From Nocardioides speluncae (GTDB taxonomy: Bacteria; Actinomycetota; Actinomycetes; Propionibacteriales; Nocardioidaceae): a stretch of DNA of 39,984 bases. Each line of letters opens with the position of its first letter. Within the stretch, counting starts at the first letter, position 1. The translations under genes were made by a program, and so were the position numbers. Below are positions 7,564 through 15,005 of the stretch, piece by piece. The notes under the pieces were generated by a model, which saw only the letters and a program-made list of their open reading frames with translations, was not told where the DNA came from and searched no databases. The stretch lies in the NCBI RefSeq assembly GCF_003121585.1, contig NZ_QEOO01000046.1, positions 1 to 39,984 on the forward strand. The letters are read 5' to 3'.

Positions 7564-7602
7564 GCCGGGCCGCCACCAGAATTCCTAGGGTGGCGACCCG
7601 GC
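7564..7602 (-). terminator. Strong hairpin downstream of the band-7 gene
   Basis: Arms of 14 nt at 7564-7577 (GCCGGGCCGCCACC) and 7589-7602 (GGTGGCGACCCGGC) pair with one mismatch around an 11-nt loop. The hairpin lies 19 bp past the stop of the band-7 gene and just before the start of the FAD oxidoreductase gene, so it likely terminates the former and separates the two transcripts. Confidence 0.6.
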
Positions 7603-7621
7603 GTCTCGGACGCGGATCAGG

Positions 7622-8293
7622 TCAGACGCGTCCGCCCTCAGGCGCTCCGTCGACCGACAGCTCCAGCTTGGAGCCGTACGGGAGCGCCTGCACCAGCCGG
7701 AGCTTGGCCAGCGCCGGGTGGTCGTCGAGCAGCTTCGCGGCGTTCGCGAGCGACCGCAGGGCTGCGGTCTCCGCGCGCGCCGCGTCGAGCTGGGCCTGGG
7801 CCTTGTGCCGGCCGGTGACCAGCTCGGCGTACGCCGCCCGCAGGTCGGCCGGCAGCAGCACGTCGCGGACGACGACCTCGTGGACCGTGATGCCGACCGT
7901 CGCGCCGGCCCCCGTGGCCGCCGTGGTCAGCATCGGTCCGAGCGTGCGCCGCGCGGTGGCAACCGCGTCCTCGGCGGTCGCGTCGGAGAGCGCGTCGCGC
8001 AGCGCGACCTGGACGGCCAGGTAGACCTGGGCGAACGGGTCCGCCATCTGCTCCACGAACACGACCGGGTCGGCGACCGACCACCGGATCGTGGCCGACA
8101 CCTTGACCGAGATGCCGTCGCTGGTCGGCACGTCCTGCGGCGCGACGACGTCGAGCCGCTGCCGGAGGTCGACGGGCAGGTAGCGGCCGTCGCGCACCCG
8201 GCGGTACTTGCCGGCCTCGAGGACGCGCGTCGCCCGGCCGGGCACTTGCTCGAGCAGGCAGTGACCGGGGCTGACGATGGTGGAACGGAACAT
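7622..8293 (-). CDS. SPFH/band-7 domain protein (slipin-like)
   Basis: The 223-aa product is a compact SPFH/band-7 protein. Typical landmarks are the start MFRSTIVSPGH, the DVVAPQDVPTSDGISVKVSATIRW-type strand region (about 50-75, with the common 'V.A.V.WRV.DP' pattern), VYLAVQVALRDALSDAT, and the helical tail around LRAAYAELVTGRHKAQAQLD, where stomatins read ERQMRAEAEAERE. There is no obvious N-terminal membrane helix, unlike classical slipins, so it may act in the cytoplasm or attach peripherally. The ATG at 8293 has an excellent AGGAGG upstream. The frame is open further upstream, but that part overlaps the tRNA-like region and is not expected to be coding. No NfeD-type partner is adjacent. 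Confidence 0.78.
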   Translation of the reverse strand: MFRSTIVSPGHCLLEQVPGRATRVLEAGKYRRVRDGRYLPVDLRQRLDVVAPQDVPTSDGISVKVSATIRWSVADPVVFVEQMADPFAQVYLAVQVALRDALSDATAEDAVATARRTLGPMLTTAATGAGATVGITVHEVVVRDVLLPADLRAAYAELVTGRHKAQAQLDAARAETAALRSLANAAKLLDDHPALAKLRLVQALPYGSKLELSVDGAPEGGRV

Positions 8294-8460
8294 GACGGCG
8301 CCTCCTCTCGTTTCGTGCGGCCGTCGTAGGGCGGTCTTCTTCTGTCGTGCGGAGTGACGCCGGGCGCGGCACGCGGCACCGCGGGGTCGAGCCCGTCGTA
8401 CTGACCGGGCCCGCCGCAAGGCGCTGCCACGCTGGCGCCGCGCCCGGCGGCACCCATGGT

Positions 8461-8545
8461 TGGAGGGAGTCGAACCCTCGGCTTCAAGGCCGATTACCTG
8501 AGGCCGTTTCCACGGCTCGGGGAGCGAGGTACGACGCGCAGGACC
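8461..8545 (-). other. tRNA-like hairpin cluster without an acceptor stem
   Basis: In the 358-bp gap between the band-7 and DUF1697 genes, the minus strand carries a perfect T-arm (GAGGG-TTCGACT-CCCTC) followed by CAACCA. It is preceded by hairpins TCGGC-CTTGAA-GCCGA and GAG-CCGT-GGAA-ACGG-CTC. I could not find a 5' strand that pairs with the 3' end, and the anticodon and variable arms do not fit a standard tRNA. It may be a tRNA remnant (only a 3' half kept), an unusual RNA, or chance. The rest of the gap shows no other gene and must hold both divergent promoters. Confidence 0.35.
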
Positions 8546-8651
8546 CGGTCTCGGCACACCGTCCGGGCTGCTGATCTCGCGAGGTCAACGGTAGGCGCGG
8601 GTCGGCTCGCGCTGCCACCGATTTACCGCCGCCACCTGGCACGATGAGCGG

Positions 8652-9188
8652 ATGCCGTCCTACGTCGGGTTCCTGCGCGCGATCAACCTCGGTGCCAAGC
8701 GGACGTTCCCGAAGGACGCGATCCGGTCCTGTCTGGAGGGCTCAGGGATGACCGAGGTGGAGACCTACATCAATACCGGCAACGTCCGGTTCACGACAAC
8801 GATGCGCTCGCGCGCCCGGATCGAGACGCTGCTGGAGGAGTCCTTCCTGGCCGACCGCGGCTTCGAGGTGCCGACCATGGTGTTCACGCCGGCCGAGATC
8901 CTCGATGTCGCCGACGACGCCGAGGACCTGGCGATGGGGCACCCGAACGTGCTCGCGCACTACATCACGCTCTACAAGCGACCCCCGGCCGCCGCCGCCG
9001 TGGCGGCCCTGGCGGACTCGTCGTACGACGGCGAGGTAGTGCACGTACGGGACCGGGCCGCGCACGTGCTGCTGCTCAAGAACTTCCACGAGGCCAAGGT
9101 GCTCAACTCCAAGCAGTTCGCCGCGCTCGGCACCGGCACCGCCCGCAACGTCACGGTAATCCGCGCGGTGGCTGAGAAGTGGTGCTGA
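8652..9188 (+). CDS. DUF1697 family protein
   Basis: The 178-aa protein opens with the family signature: YVGFLRAINLGAKRTFPKD, then YINTGNVRFTT. DUF1697 proteins are common single-gene cytoplasmic proteins of unknown function. A conserved GFLRAINVGG-type N-terminus and the NTGNV motif are their most reliable marks, and both are clear here. Length matches the family. No catalytic residues can be assigned. It converges on the next gene, with only 4 bp between the stop codons. Confidence 0.88.
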   Translation: MPSYVGFLRAINLGAKRTFPKDAIRSCLEGSGMTEVETYINTGNVRFTTTMRSRARIETLLEESFLADRGFEVPTMVFTPAEILDVADDAEDLAMGHPNVLAHYITLYKRPPAAAAVAALADSSYDGEVVHVRDRAAHVLLLKNFHEAKVLNSKQFAALGTGTARNVTVIRAVAEKWC

Positions 9189-9192
9189 GGCC

Positions 9193-9489
9193 CTAGAACG
9201 GCGGCTTGCCGAGGCCGGCGATCCGATAGCGGCCCCATGGGTCGAGGTCGCTGAGCCGGCCGGTGGCCACGCCGTGACCGGTGTCGATGCTGACGATTGT
9301 CCCGCTATTGAAGGCGACCTCGACCCGGGGGTGCGAAGCGTGCGCTAGCACGCGTCCCCACCAGTGGAAGCGGCCGTCGAGCGGCTGGAACTCACCGCGC
9401 ATCTTGACCTCGACCTGCAGCGCGCCACCGGCCTCGTCGGTCAGCGTCGCGGGGCCGTCGTACTCCGCGCCGGGTTCGTGATGGGTCAT
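9193..9489 (-). CDS. DUF4873-like small protein
   Basis: This 98-aa beta-rich protein contains YDGPATLTDEAG, VEVKMRGEFQPLDGRFHWWGRV and a late DPWGRYRIAGLGKPPF. This is the pattern of DUF4873, a domain found alone or fused to FAD-dependent monooxygenases in actinobacteria. The ATG at 9489 overlaps the TGA of the upstream TetR gene as ATGA, so the two are translated together. Its link to oxidative enzymes in the family, and to the adjacent di-iron oxygenase here, suggests an accessory role in that oxidation, but no activity can be named. Confidence 0.7.
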   Translation of the reverse strand: MTHHEPGAEYDGPATLTDEAGGALQVEVKMRGEFQPLDGRFHWWGRVLAHASHPRVEVAFNSGTIVSIDTGHGVATGRLSDLDPWGRYRIAGLGKPPF

Positions 9490-10163
9490 GCCTGCTCCTC
9501 CTGCGGGGGTACGGCGCGCAGCGGCGCCACCTCGGCGATCGGGGCGCCGTACTCGCCGGCGATCCCGTTGAACGCATGCCAGATGAACTCGCTGGTGTAG
9601 CGGACCATCGCCTCTCGGGACATGGTCCCGCGCTCCAGCCACCACTCGCCGGTGGTCATCCCCAGCCCGACCAGGCCGTGCGCCCACGGCTCGGCGCCAC
9701 CGGCGTCCAGCCCGAGCTCGCGAAGCCCGTCACCGAGGATCCGGGAGAAGCCGGCAGCGATCATCGCCTTGCCGCCCGCGACCGTGCCGTGCGGGTCGTC
9801 GTGGTGCCGGACCACCAGCAGGAACACGTGCTTGTGCTCCTCGATGGTGCGGAAGTAGGCCTCGACGCCGGCGGTCACTCGGTCACGCGGCGGCAGGTCG
9901 GCGGCAATGACGGGCAGGATCGCGTCGGCGATCTGCTGCGCGCCCCACTCGCCGATCGCGGCGAGCAGCTCGGACTTGTCGGCGAAGTAGCGGTAGATCA
10001 CCGGCTTGCTGACCCCGGCCTCGGCGGCTATCTCGGCGATGCTCGCGTCCGGCCCGATCTGGTCGATGGCGCGGACCGCCGCCGCCACGAACTCCTCGCG
10101 GCGCTGCTCGCGGTGGCCGTCCCACCGGGCCGCGCGCCCGTCGCTCTTGACCCTTCGCGTCAT
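9486..10163 (-). CDS. TetR/AcrR-family transcriptional repressor
   Basis: The 225-aa protein has a clear TetR DNA-binding domain at about residues 20-70, with recognition region ASIAEIAAEAGVSKPVIYRY and the following FADKSELLAAI. The remaining helices form the ligand pocket. It is divergent from the AurF-like oxygenase, and a strong palindromic site lies in the 68-bp gap, so it should repress both that gene and itself. DUF4873 is translationally coupled downstream. The inducer is unknown. Confidence 0.92.
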   Translation of the reverse strand: MTRRVKSDGRAARWDGHREQRREEFVAAAVRAIDQIGPDASIAEIAAEAGVSKPVIYRYFADKSELLAAIGEWGAQQIADAILPVIAADLPPRDRVTAGVEAYFRTIEEHKHVFLLVVRHHDDPHGTVAGGKAMIAAGFSRILGDGLRELGLDAGGAEPWAHGLVGLGMTTGEWWLERGTMSREAMVRYTSEFIWHAFNGIAGEYGAPIAEVAPLRAVPPQEEQA

Positions 10164-10186
10164 GTGGGTCAGGCTACACGTAAGGC

Positions 10187-10208
10187 GTTACCCGAGGTAA
10201 CAGTTACC
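10187..10208. promoter_or_regulatory. Probable TetR operator
   Basis: The half-site GTTACC appears three times in alternating orientation: GTTACC at 10187-10192, its complement GGTAAC at 10196-10201, and GTTACC again at 10203-10208. This gives two overlapping inverted repeats, with 3-nt and 1-nt spacers. The site lies in the short gap between the divergent TetR and oxygenase genes, exactly where a TetR dimer (or a pair) would block both promoters. Confidence 0.65.
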
Positions 10209-10231
10209 TGTGTTCTCGCGAAAGGCTGGGC

Positions 10232-11119
10232 ATGACTACCGAGCTGAACCACCCCGTCTCGGCCCGGCTGCTGCGCTCGACGGCGAAGCAGTCCTACGAC
10301 CCCGAGGTCGACATCGACTGGGAGGCCGAGCGTGTCCCCGGCCTCTATGCGATGCGCCCGGAGCGGATGTCGCTCTACGGCACCAAGACCTGGGACCGGC
10401 TGAGCGAGGAGCAGCGGATTCTGCTGTCCGAGCACGAGACCGCCAGCATCGCCAGCGTCGGGCTGTGGTTCGAGATCGTGCTGATGAAAGTGCTGCTGCG
10501 CGAGGTCTACAGCGCCGACCCGCGCGCCGAGCGCACTCAGTTCGCGCTCACCGAGATCGGCGACGAGACCCGGCACTCGGTGATGTTCGGCAAGTCGCTT
10601 GCCGCGATGGGGATGCCGGCGTACGGACCGCGCAAGCTTGTCTACGAGCTCGGCCGGCTGTTCCCGCTGCTCACCGGCGGACCCGGTGCGTACGCCGCGA
10701 TCCTGCTCGGCGAGGAGCCCGCCGACCGCTGGCAGCGCGAGGTGATGAACGACGAGTCGATCCAGCCGCTGGTGCGGATGGTGATGCGGATCCACGTGCT
10801 GGAGGAGGCCCGCCACGTCACCTTCGCCCGCGAGGAGGTGATCGCCCGGGCGCCGAGGATGTCGAAGGCCGAGCGCGCCTGGCAGCAGTTCCTGATCGCC
10901 CAGGTCGCCTACGTCACCATGCGCTCGCTGGTCCACCCGCAGGTGTACGCCTCGGTCGGGCTCGACCCGATGGAGGCCCGGCGCGAGGCGCTCGGCAACC
11001 CGAACTACCGGGAGACCATCGCCTGGATGGGCGAGAAGGTGATGCCGTTCCTGCAGGAGCACGGCATGGTCGGCAAGGCGCACCACAAGGTCTGGCGCGG
11101 CTCGTTCCTGATGCGCTAG
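10232..11119 (+). CDS. AurF-like di-iron oxygenase
   Basis: The 295-aa protein resembles the AurF / p-aminobenzoate N-oxygenase family of ferritin-like di-iron enzymes. Metal-binding motifs are visible as ExxH at Glu112-His115 (EIGDETRHS) and ExxH at Glu192-His195 (HVLEEARHVTF), with Glu70, His188 and Glu201 as further candidate ligands. AurF itself oxidises an aromatic amine to a nitro group, but many actinobacterial homologues have unknown substrates, so N-oxygenation should not be assumed. The ATG at 10232 follows a GAAAGG site. Regulation by the divergent TetR is likely. Its stop codon overlaps that of pncA on the other strand. Confidence 0.8.
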   Translation: MTTELNHPVSARLLRSTAKQSYDPEVDIDWEAERVPGLYAMRPERMSLYGTKTWDRLSEEQRILLSEHETASIASVGLWFEIVLMKVLLREVYSADPRAERTQFALTEIGDETRHSVMFGKSLAAMGMPAYGPRKLVYELGRLFPLLTGGPGAYAAILLGEEPADRWQREVMNDESIQPLVRMVMRIHVLEEARHVTFAREEVIARAPRMSKAERAWQQFLIAQVAYVTMRSLVHPQVYASVGLDPMEARREALGNPNYRETIAWMGEKVMPFLQEHGMVGKAHHKVWRGSFLMR

Positions 11120-11691
11120 CCGACGGTGACGCCGGCCGCCCGCATCTCCTCGACGGCCTTGGTGCTGGACGCTGGGGCGACGCCTGCGACCAGGTCGGTG
11201 AGCAGCCGGGTCTGGAAACCCGCCTCGACCGCGTCGAGCGCGGTCGCCCGCACGCAGTAGTCGGTCGCGATCCCGCACACGTCGACGTCGGTCACCTCGT
11301 GCTTGCGCAGCCAGTCGGCGAGGCCCTGGCCCTGCGTGGTCTTGCCCTCGAAGCCGGAGTACGCCGCGGCGTACTCGCCCTTGAGGAAGATCGCGTCGAA
11401 CGGCTGTGGGTCCAGGTTCGGGTGGAACGCCTCGCCGTCGGTGCCGACCACGCAGTGCCGCGGCCAGGACTCGACGAAGTCCGGCCGATCGGAGAAGTGC
11501 GAGCCCGGGTCGATGTGGTGGTCCTTGGTCGCGACCACGTGGGCATAGTCGGCGGCGTTGGGGTCCTTGTTGCTCCAGTGGTGGAGGATCTCGGCGACGT
11601 CGTGCGCCACCTGGGCGCCGCCGGCCACCGCCAGCGACCCACCCTCGCAGAAGTCGTTCTGCACGTCCACGACGATCAGTGCCCGCTTCAT
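11116..11691 (-). CDS. pncA: Nicotinamidase
   Basis: This 191-aa isochorismatase-fold hydrolase deamidates nicotinamide to nicotinate in NAD salvage. The catalytic triad is complete: Asp9 (LIVVDVQNDF), Lys104 (FLKGEYAAA) and Cys146 (IATDYCVRAT). The metal site motif is KDHHIDPGSHFS, giving Asp57, His59 and His65. The ATG at 11691 gives the normal family N-terminus MKRALIVVDVQNDF. It lies 56 bp downstream of pncB in the same direction, so the two salvage steps are probably co-expressed. Its TAG shares the bases CTAG with the stop codon of the opposing oxygenase gene. Confidence 0.96.
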   Translation of the reverse strand: MKRALIVVDVQNDFCEGGSLAVAGGAQVAHDVAEILHHWSNKDPNAADYAHVVATKDHHIDPGSHFSDRPDFVESWPRHCVVGTDGEAFHPNLDPQPFDAIFLKGEYAAAYSGFEGKTTQGQGLADWLRKHEVTDVDVCGIATDYCVRATALDAVEAGFQTRLLTDLVAGVAPASSTKAVEEMRAAGVTVG

Positions 11692-11747
11692 ACTTCGGAG
11701 AGTAGTGCTGTCCACGCGTCTCCGGGAGGTCTGGCGCGCCGCCGCGC

Positions 11748-13031
11748 TCAGATGTGCAGGGTGTCCAGGACCGGCTCGCCCCTCGACATCTGCTGGGCCG
11801 CGAGGGGGAGCTCGGCGCGGGAGGCGGCGTGCCGGTCGCGGGCGGCGTCGAGGGGCTCGCGACCGACGATCTCCCCGCCCCGCACCAGCGGCACCAGCAG
11901 TGCACGGTCGTCGCCATCGTCCACCGGCGGCTCGCCGATCCCGATCACCTCGGCCTCGGCCACGCCCGCGGCATCGCGGCGGCGCAGCGCCCACTTGCGG
12001 CCGCCGATCGAGATCTTGTCCTTGCTCTTCTTCGCCACCGGCACCATCTCGCCGTCGTCGCCCTCGCGCAGCACTAGTTTGTAGACGAAGCCGCAGGTCG
12101 GGTGGCCGCTGCCGGTGACAAGCTGGGTGCCGACGCCGTACCCGTCGACCGGCGCGGCGGCGAGCGCGGCGATGGAGTACTCGTCGAGGTCGCTGGTCAC
12201 CACGATCTTGGTGCCGGTCGCGCCGAGCGAGTCGAGCTGCCGCCGGACCCGACGGGCCATCACGCCGAGGTCGCCGGAGTCGAGCCGCACCGCGCCGAGC
12301 GACGGCCCGGCGAGCTCGACGCCGAGCCGCACCGCATCGGTGACGTCGTAGGTGTCGACGAGCAGCGTGGTGCCTTCGCCGAGGGAGGCGATCTGGGCGC
12401 GGAAGGCGTCGGCCTCGGTGTCGTGGAGCAGGGTGAAGCTGTGGGCGCTGGTGCCGGTGGTGGGTACGCCGTACCGCTGCCGGGCCGCCAGGTTGGACGA
12501 CGACACGAAGCCCGCGACGTACGCCGCCCGCGCGCAGGCAACCGCCGCCTCCTCGTGGGTACGCCGGGAGCCCATCTCGATGCACGGGCGGTCGCCGGCG
12601 GCCAGCGTCATCCGGGATGCGGCGGAGGCGATGGCGGAGTCGTGGTTGTAGATCGACAGCAGCAGCGTCTCCAGCAGCACCGCCTCGGCGAAGCTCGACT
12701 CCACCATCAGCAGCGGCGAGTAGGGGAAGTAGGCCTCGCCCTCGGCGTAGCCGGTGATATCACCGGAGAAGCGGTACGACGCCAGCCAGTCCAGCGTCGC
12801 GTCGTCGACCACCGCGTGCTCACGCAGCACGGCGAGCGACTCGTCGTCGAAGCGGAACCGCTCGACCGCGTCAAGGGCCCGGCCGACGCCGGCGACCACG
12901 CCGTACCGCCGGCCCTCGGGGAGCCGGCGCGGGAACAGCTCGAAGACCGATCGCCGGTCCGCGGTTCCGGACTTGAGCGCCGACTGGAGCATCGTCAGCT
13001 CGTAGTGATCGGTCAGCAGCGCAGTGGACAT
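11748..13031 (-). CDS. pncB: Nicotinate phosphoribosyltransferase
   Basis: The 427-aa enzyme joins nicotinate to PRPP to give nicotinate mononucleotide in the Preiss-Handler route. Family landmarks are LLTDHYELTMLQSAL at the N-terminus, FELFPRRLPEGRRYGVVAG, the phosphoribosyl-binding region GTSAHSFTLLH (about residues 190-200), VDTYDV, and VRLDSGDLG with VTSDLDEY. The conserved His in GTSAHS is the usual autophosphorylation site. Length agrees with the actinobacterial enzyme. It is first in the pncB-pncA unit and divergent from clpS, the same arrangement as in mycobacteria. Confidence 0.96.
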   Translation of the reverse strand: MSTALLTDHYELTMLQSALKSGTADRRSVFELFPRRLPEGRRYGVVAGVGRALDAVERFRFDDESLAVLREHAVVDDATLDWLASYRFSGDITGYAEGEAYFPYSPLLMVESSFAEAVLLETLLLSIYNHDSAIASAASRMTLAAGDRPCIEMGSRRTHEEAAVACARAAYVAGFVSSSNLAARQRYGVPTTGTSAHSFTLLHDTEADAFRAQIASLGEGTTLLVDTYDVTDAVRLGVELAGPSLGAVRLDSGDLGVMARRVRRQLDSLGATGTKIVVTSDLDEYSIAALAAAPVDGYGVGTQLVTGSGHPTCGFVYKLVLREGDDGEMVPVAKKSKDKISIGGRKWALRRRDAAGVAEAEVIGIGEPPVDDGDDRALLVPLVRGGEIVGREPLDAARDRHAASRAELPLAAQQMSRGEPVLDTLHI

Positions 13032-13080
13032 GTCCGGAGACTATCGACCGACCTGCGCTCGCGAAGCGAGCCCGCGGAAC

Positions 13081-13159
13081 GCGAGCGCAGCGAGCCTGTT
13101 CCGCGGAACAAAGGATGAGCCCGCCGCAGGCGGTCCGAGCCTTTCCGGACCGAAGGCCC
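13081..13159 (+). repeat. Intergenic ~80-bp repeat family, copy A
   Basis: This element starts with GCGAGCGCAGCGAGC (13081-13095). It contains the perfect palindrome GTTCCGCGGAAC (13098-13109) and the hairpin CCGCC-GCA-GGCGG (about 13121-13133), and ends with CCGAAGGCCC (13150-13159). The same modules occur in the same order and almost the same spacing, inverted, at 31996-32075. It sits in the gap between divergent pncB and clpS, so it may also affect their promoters. No NAD-responsive operator could be recognised separately from it. Confidence 0.65.
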
Positions 13160-13179
13160 TGGTGTGTCACGATGTTGGG

Positions 13180-13476
13180 GTGTCTGCAGCGAGTCCCGTC
13201 GAGGTCGAACCCGACCTCACCCCCGACGAGATCACCTTCCTGGCCAAGCCATGGGTCACCATCGTCTGGAACGACCCGGTCAACCTGATGTCGTATGTGA
13301 CGTTCGTCTTCCAGAAGTACTTCGGCTACGACAAGAAGAAGGCCGAGAAGCTCATGCTGGAGGTCCACAACGACGGCCGCTCGGTGGTGTCGACCGGGAC
13401 CCGCGAGGAGATGGAGCGCGACGTCCAGGCGATGCACGAGTACGGCCTCTGGGCCACGACGGAGCGGGCATCTTGA
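13180..13476 (+). CDS. clpS: ClpS adaptor for the ClpAP/ClpCP protease
   Basis: This 98-aa protein is the N-end-rule adaptor that delivers substrates to the Clp unfoldase. The conserved core is clear: PWVTIVWNDPVNLMSYVTFVF, KKKAEKLMLEVHNDGRSVV, then a terminal ERDVQAMHEYGLWAT. The Asn-Asp pair in WNDPVN and His in VHNDG belong to the pocket that binds N-terminal hydrophobic residues. The GTG at 13180 gives the usual length; the frame is open further upstream but that part lies in the repeat. The TGA overlaps the TTG start of the DUF2017 gene. Confidence 0.95.
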   Translation: MSAASPVEVEPDLTPDEITFLAKPWVTIVWNDPVNLMSYVTFVFQKYFGYDKKKAEKLMLEVHNDGRSVVSTGTREEMERDVQAMHEYGLWATTERAS

Positions 13477-14063
13477 GCAGCGGCTTCACTCGACATCGCC
13501 GCAGCGGTCTGGTGATCGCCAACTTCACCGGCTTCGAGGCCGACCTGCTGCGCTCGCTCGCCTCCCAGCTGGTCGAGCTGCTGCGCAACGAGGCGGCCGT
13601 CCCCGCCGAGACGCTGGACCCGTTCGAGGCGATGATGGACTTCTCCGGACCGACCTCGGCGCCGGAGGACCCGGTGCTCGCGCGGCTGTTCCCGTCGGCA
13701 TACACCGAGGACGAGGAGGCTGCGGCCGAGTTCCGGCGGTTCACCGAGGGCACCCTGCGCGACGGCAAGGCGGCCGCGGCGGCGACGATCATCGACGACC
13801 TCGAGGAGGCCGGGCTGCCGGCCGAGCTGAGCGAGGACGGGCTGCACGTCGACGTCGAGCTCGACGACCCGTCCGCGGAGACCTGGATGCGCTCGTTCAC
13901 CGACATCCGGCTCGCGCTGGCCACCCGGCTCGGCGTCGAGGACGACGACCAGGACTACTGGCGCCAGCTCCCCGACGACGACCCGCGCGCCCAGGCCCAC
14001 GACATCTACGAGTGGGTCGGCTACCTCCAGGAGACCCTGGTCGACGCGCTGAGAAAGGGCTGA
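13473..14063 (+). CDS. DUF2017 family protein
   Basis: The 196-aa acidic, mostly helical protein follows clpS directly, as DUF2017 genes do across actinobacteria. Features include LVIANFTGFEADLLRSLASQ near the start and the C-terminal YEWVGYLQETLVDAL. The TTG start at 13473 is supported by a TTGA overlap with the clpS stop, implying coupling. The conserved pairing with clpS suggests a role connected to proteolysis, but this is inference from context. It converges on a membrane-protein gene with 8 bp between stop codons. Confidence 0.87.
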   Translation: MSSGFTRHRRSGLVIANFTGFEADLLRSLASQLVELLRNEAAVPAETLDPFEAMMDFSGPTSAPEDPVLARLFPSAYTEDEEAAAEFRRFTEGTLRDGKAAAAATIIDDLEEAGLPAELSEDGLHVDVELDDPSAETWMRSFTDIRLALATRLGVEDDDQDYWRQLPDDDPRAQAHDIYEWVGYLQETLVDALRKG

Positions 14064-14071
14064 TCCGCCCG

Positions 14072-14899
14072 TCAGCAGCCGTCGCGGAGCATGCCGGGCC
14101 GGTGCCCTTTCGAGGCCTCGATGAAGGTGATCCGCGAGTTCGGCCCGAGCTCCTCCGGAGTCGCATTGAACCCGAACCCGAGCCAGCCGTCGCCGTTGCC
14201 GGGGAGGAACACGGCGGCCTGGCCGTAGTCGTTGGCGTGTGGCGCGGTCAGCTCCTTGCCGTAGGTGTCGCGCAGCGCCCGCAGGCTATTGCCGATCGAG
14301 ATGCCCTCGGCGGTCTCCAGGCCGTCCCGGGTCATGCCGAGGGAGCCGATCGCGCCGGTCTGGTCGGCGATTACGTCGAGTCCTTCGTTGAGCTGGCCGG
14401 CCCACTTCCAGTAGGTACCCTCGCAGGCGGACTCTTTCTCGATGTCGGCGGCGAGATACCCGGCGTCGACGTACTTGTCCACGTTGTCGCCGACCCGCAC
14501 CATCCCGAACGTCCCGGGCGAGATGTTGCCGAGCTCCAGCGGCTCGCCGTCCGGGCCGGTGAGGTCGGCGGGTGACCACGACGGTCCGCGGCGCTCGTCG
14601 CGGTTCTTGGCGACCAGCGGCGGTACCTGGGGACTCTCCTCGCTGTCATCCTCAGCCTCGGTGGGGTCCGTGGTCGGGTCGCTCGGCGGATCGGTGGTCG
14701 GGTCCTCGGTGGGGTCCTCGGCGGGGTCCTCGGCGGGGTCCTTGGTCGGATCCTTGGTCGGCTCCTCGGCCGGCGTCGGTTCCTGGCCGCTGGACGGCGG
14801 GGGAGCGGTGTCGTCGTTCAGCCGCTTGACCAAGTAGCCGGCGCCGATGCCGACGACAGCGCTGAGCACCACCAGGACGGCGATGAGCTTCGGTTTCAT
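14072..14899 (-). CDS. Membrane-anchored extracytoplasmic protein with DP-repeat linker
   Basis: The 275-aa protein has one N-terminal membrane helix (MKPKLIAVLVVLSAVVGIG). An acidic, proline-rich linker of four-residue xxDP units follows at about residues 44-76 (for example PTKDPAEDPAEDPTEDP). A globular domain of about 180 residues then begins near VPPLVAKNRDERRG. The linker lets the domain project from the membrane or across the wall. The ATG at 14899 has an AGGAGG ribosome binding site. No known catalytic motif was seen in the globular part; it contains two Cys (about residues 184 and 275) that could form a disulphide. Function unknown. Confidence 0.72.
   Translation of the reverse strand: MKPKLIAVLVVLSAVVGIGAGYLVKRLNDDTAPPPSSGQEPTPAEEPTKDPTKDPAEDPAEDPTEDPTTDPPSDPTTDPTEAEDDSEESPQVPPLVAKNRDERRGPSWSPADLTGPDGEPLELGNISPGTFGMVRVGDNVDKYVDAGYLAADIEKESACEGTYWKWAGQLNEGLDVIADQTGAIGSLGMTRDGLETAEGISIGNSLRALRDTYGKELTAPHANDYGQAAVFLPGNGDGWLGFGFNATPEELGPNSRITFIEASKGHRPGMLRDGC
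14660..14770 (-). repeat. 12-bp tandem repeat encoding the xxDP linker
   Basis: About nine imperfect copies of a 12-bp unit, typified by GGCGGGGTCCTC on the plus strand, lie inside the membrane-protein gene and encode the xxDP repeats. Copies differ mostly at positions that change one residue. Such in-frame repeats can change number by slippage without breaking the protein. Confidence 0.75.
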
Positions 14900-15005
14900 G
14901 AGGACCTCCTCGGACCGCCGTTCGGCGGCGCTCTGCCAAATCTGATGCCCGGACCGGCAGGAGAGTTCGGGAATGTGACGCTGCCGCCGATAGTTGCAGG
15001 TGGCC

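Noticed and set aside
8461..8545. Functional tRNA-Ser or tRNA-Sec gene
   Set aside because: The T-arm is perfect, but no acceptor stem pairs and the anticodon and variable arms do not fit on either strand. It is reported only as a tRNA-like element.
8294..8557. N-terminal extension of the band-7 protein
   Set aside because: The frame is open, but the extension lies over the hairpin cluster, is Arg-rich, and a strong AGGAGG precedes the internal ATG at 8293.
13024..13179. N-terminal extension of ClpS
   Set aside because: It lies inside the repeat element and would add about 52 residues not found in ClpS proteins.
13032..13179. NAD-responsive operator or riboswitch upstream of pncB
   Set aside because: Palindromes in this gap belong to the dispersed repeat family, and no known riboswitch pattern could be recognised.
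14660..14770. CRISPR-like array
   Set aside because: The 12-bp units are contiguous, have no spacers and are in frame inside a gene.
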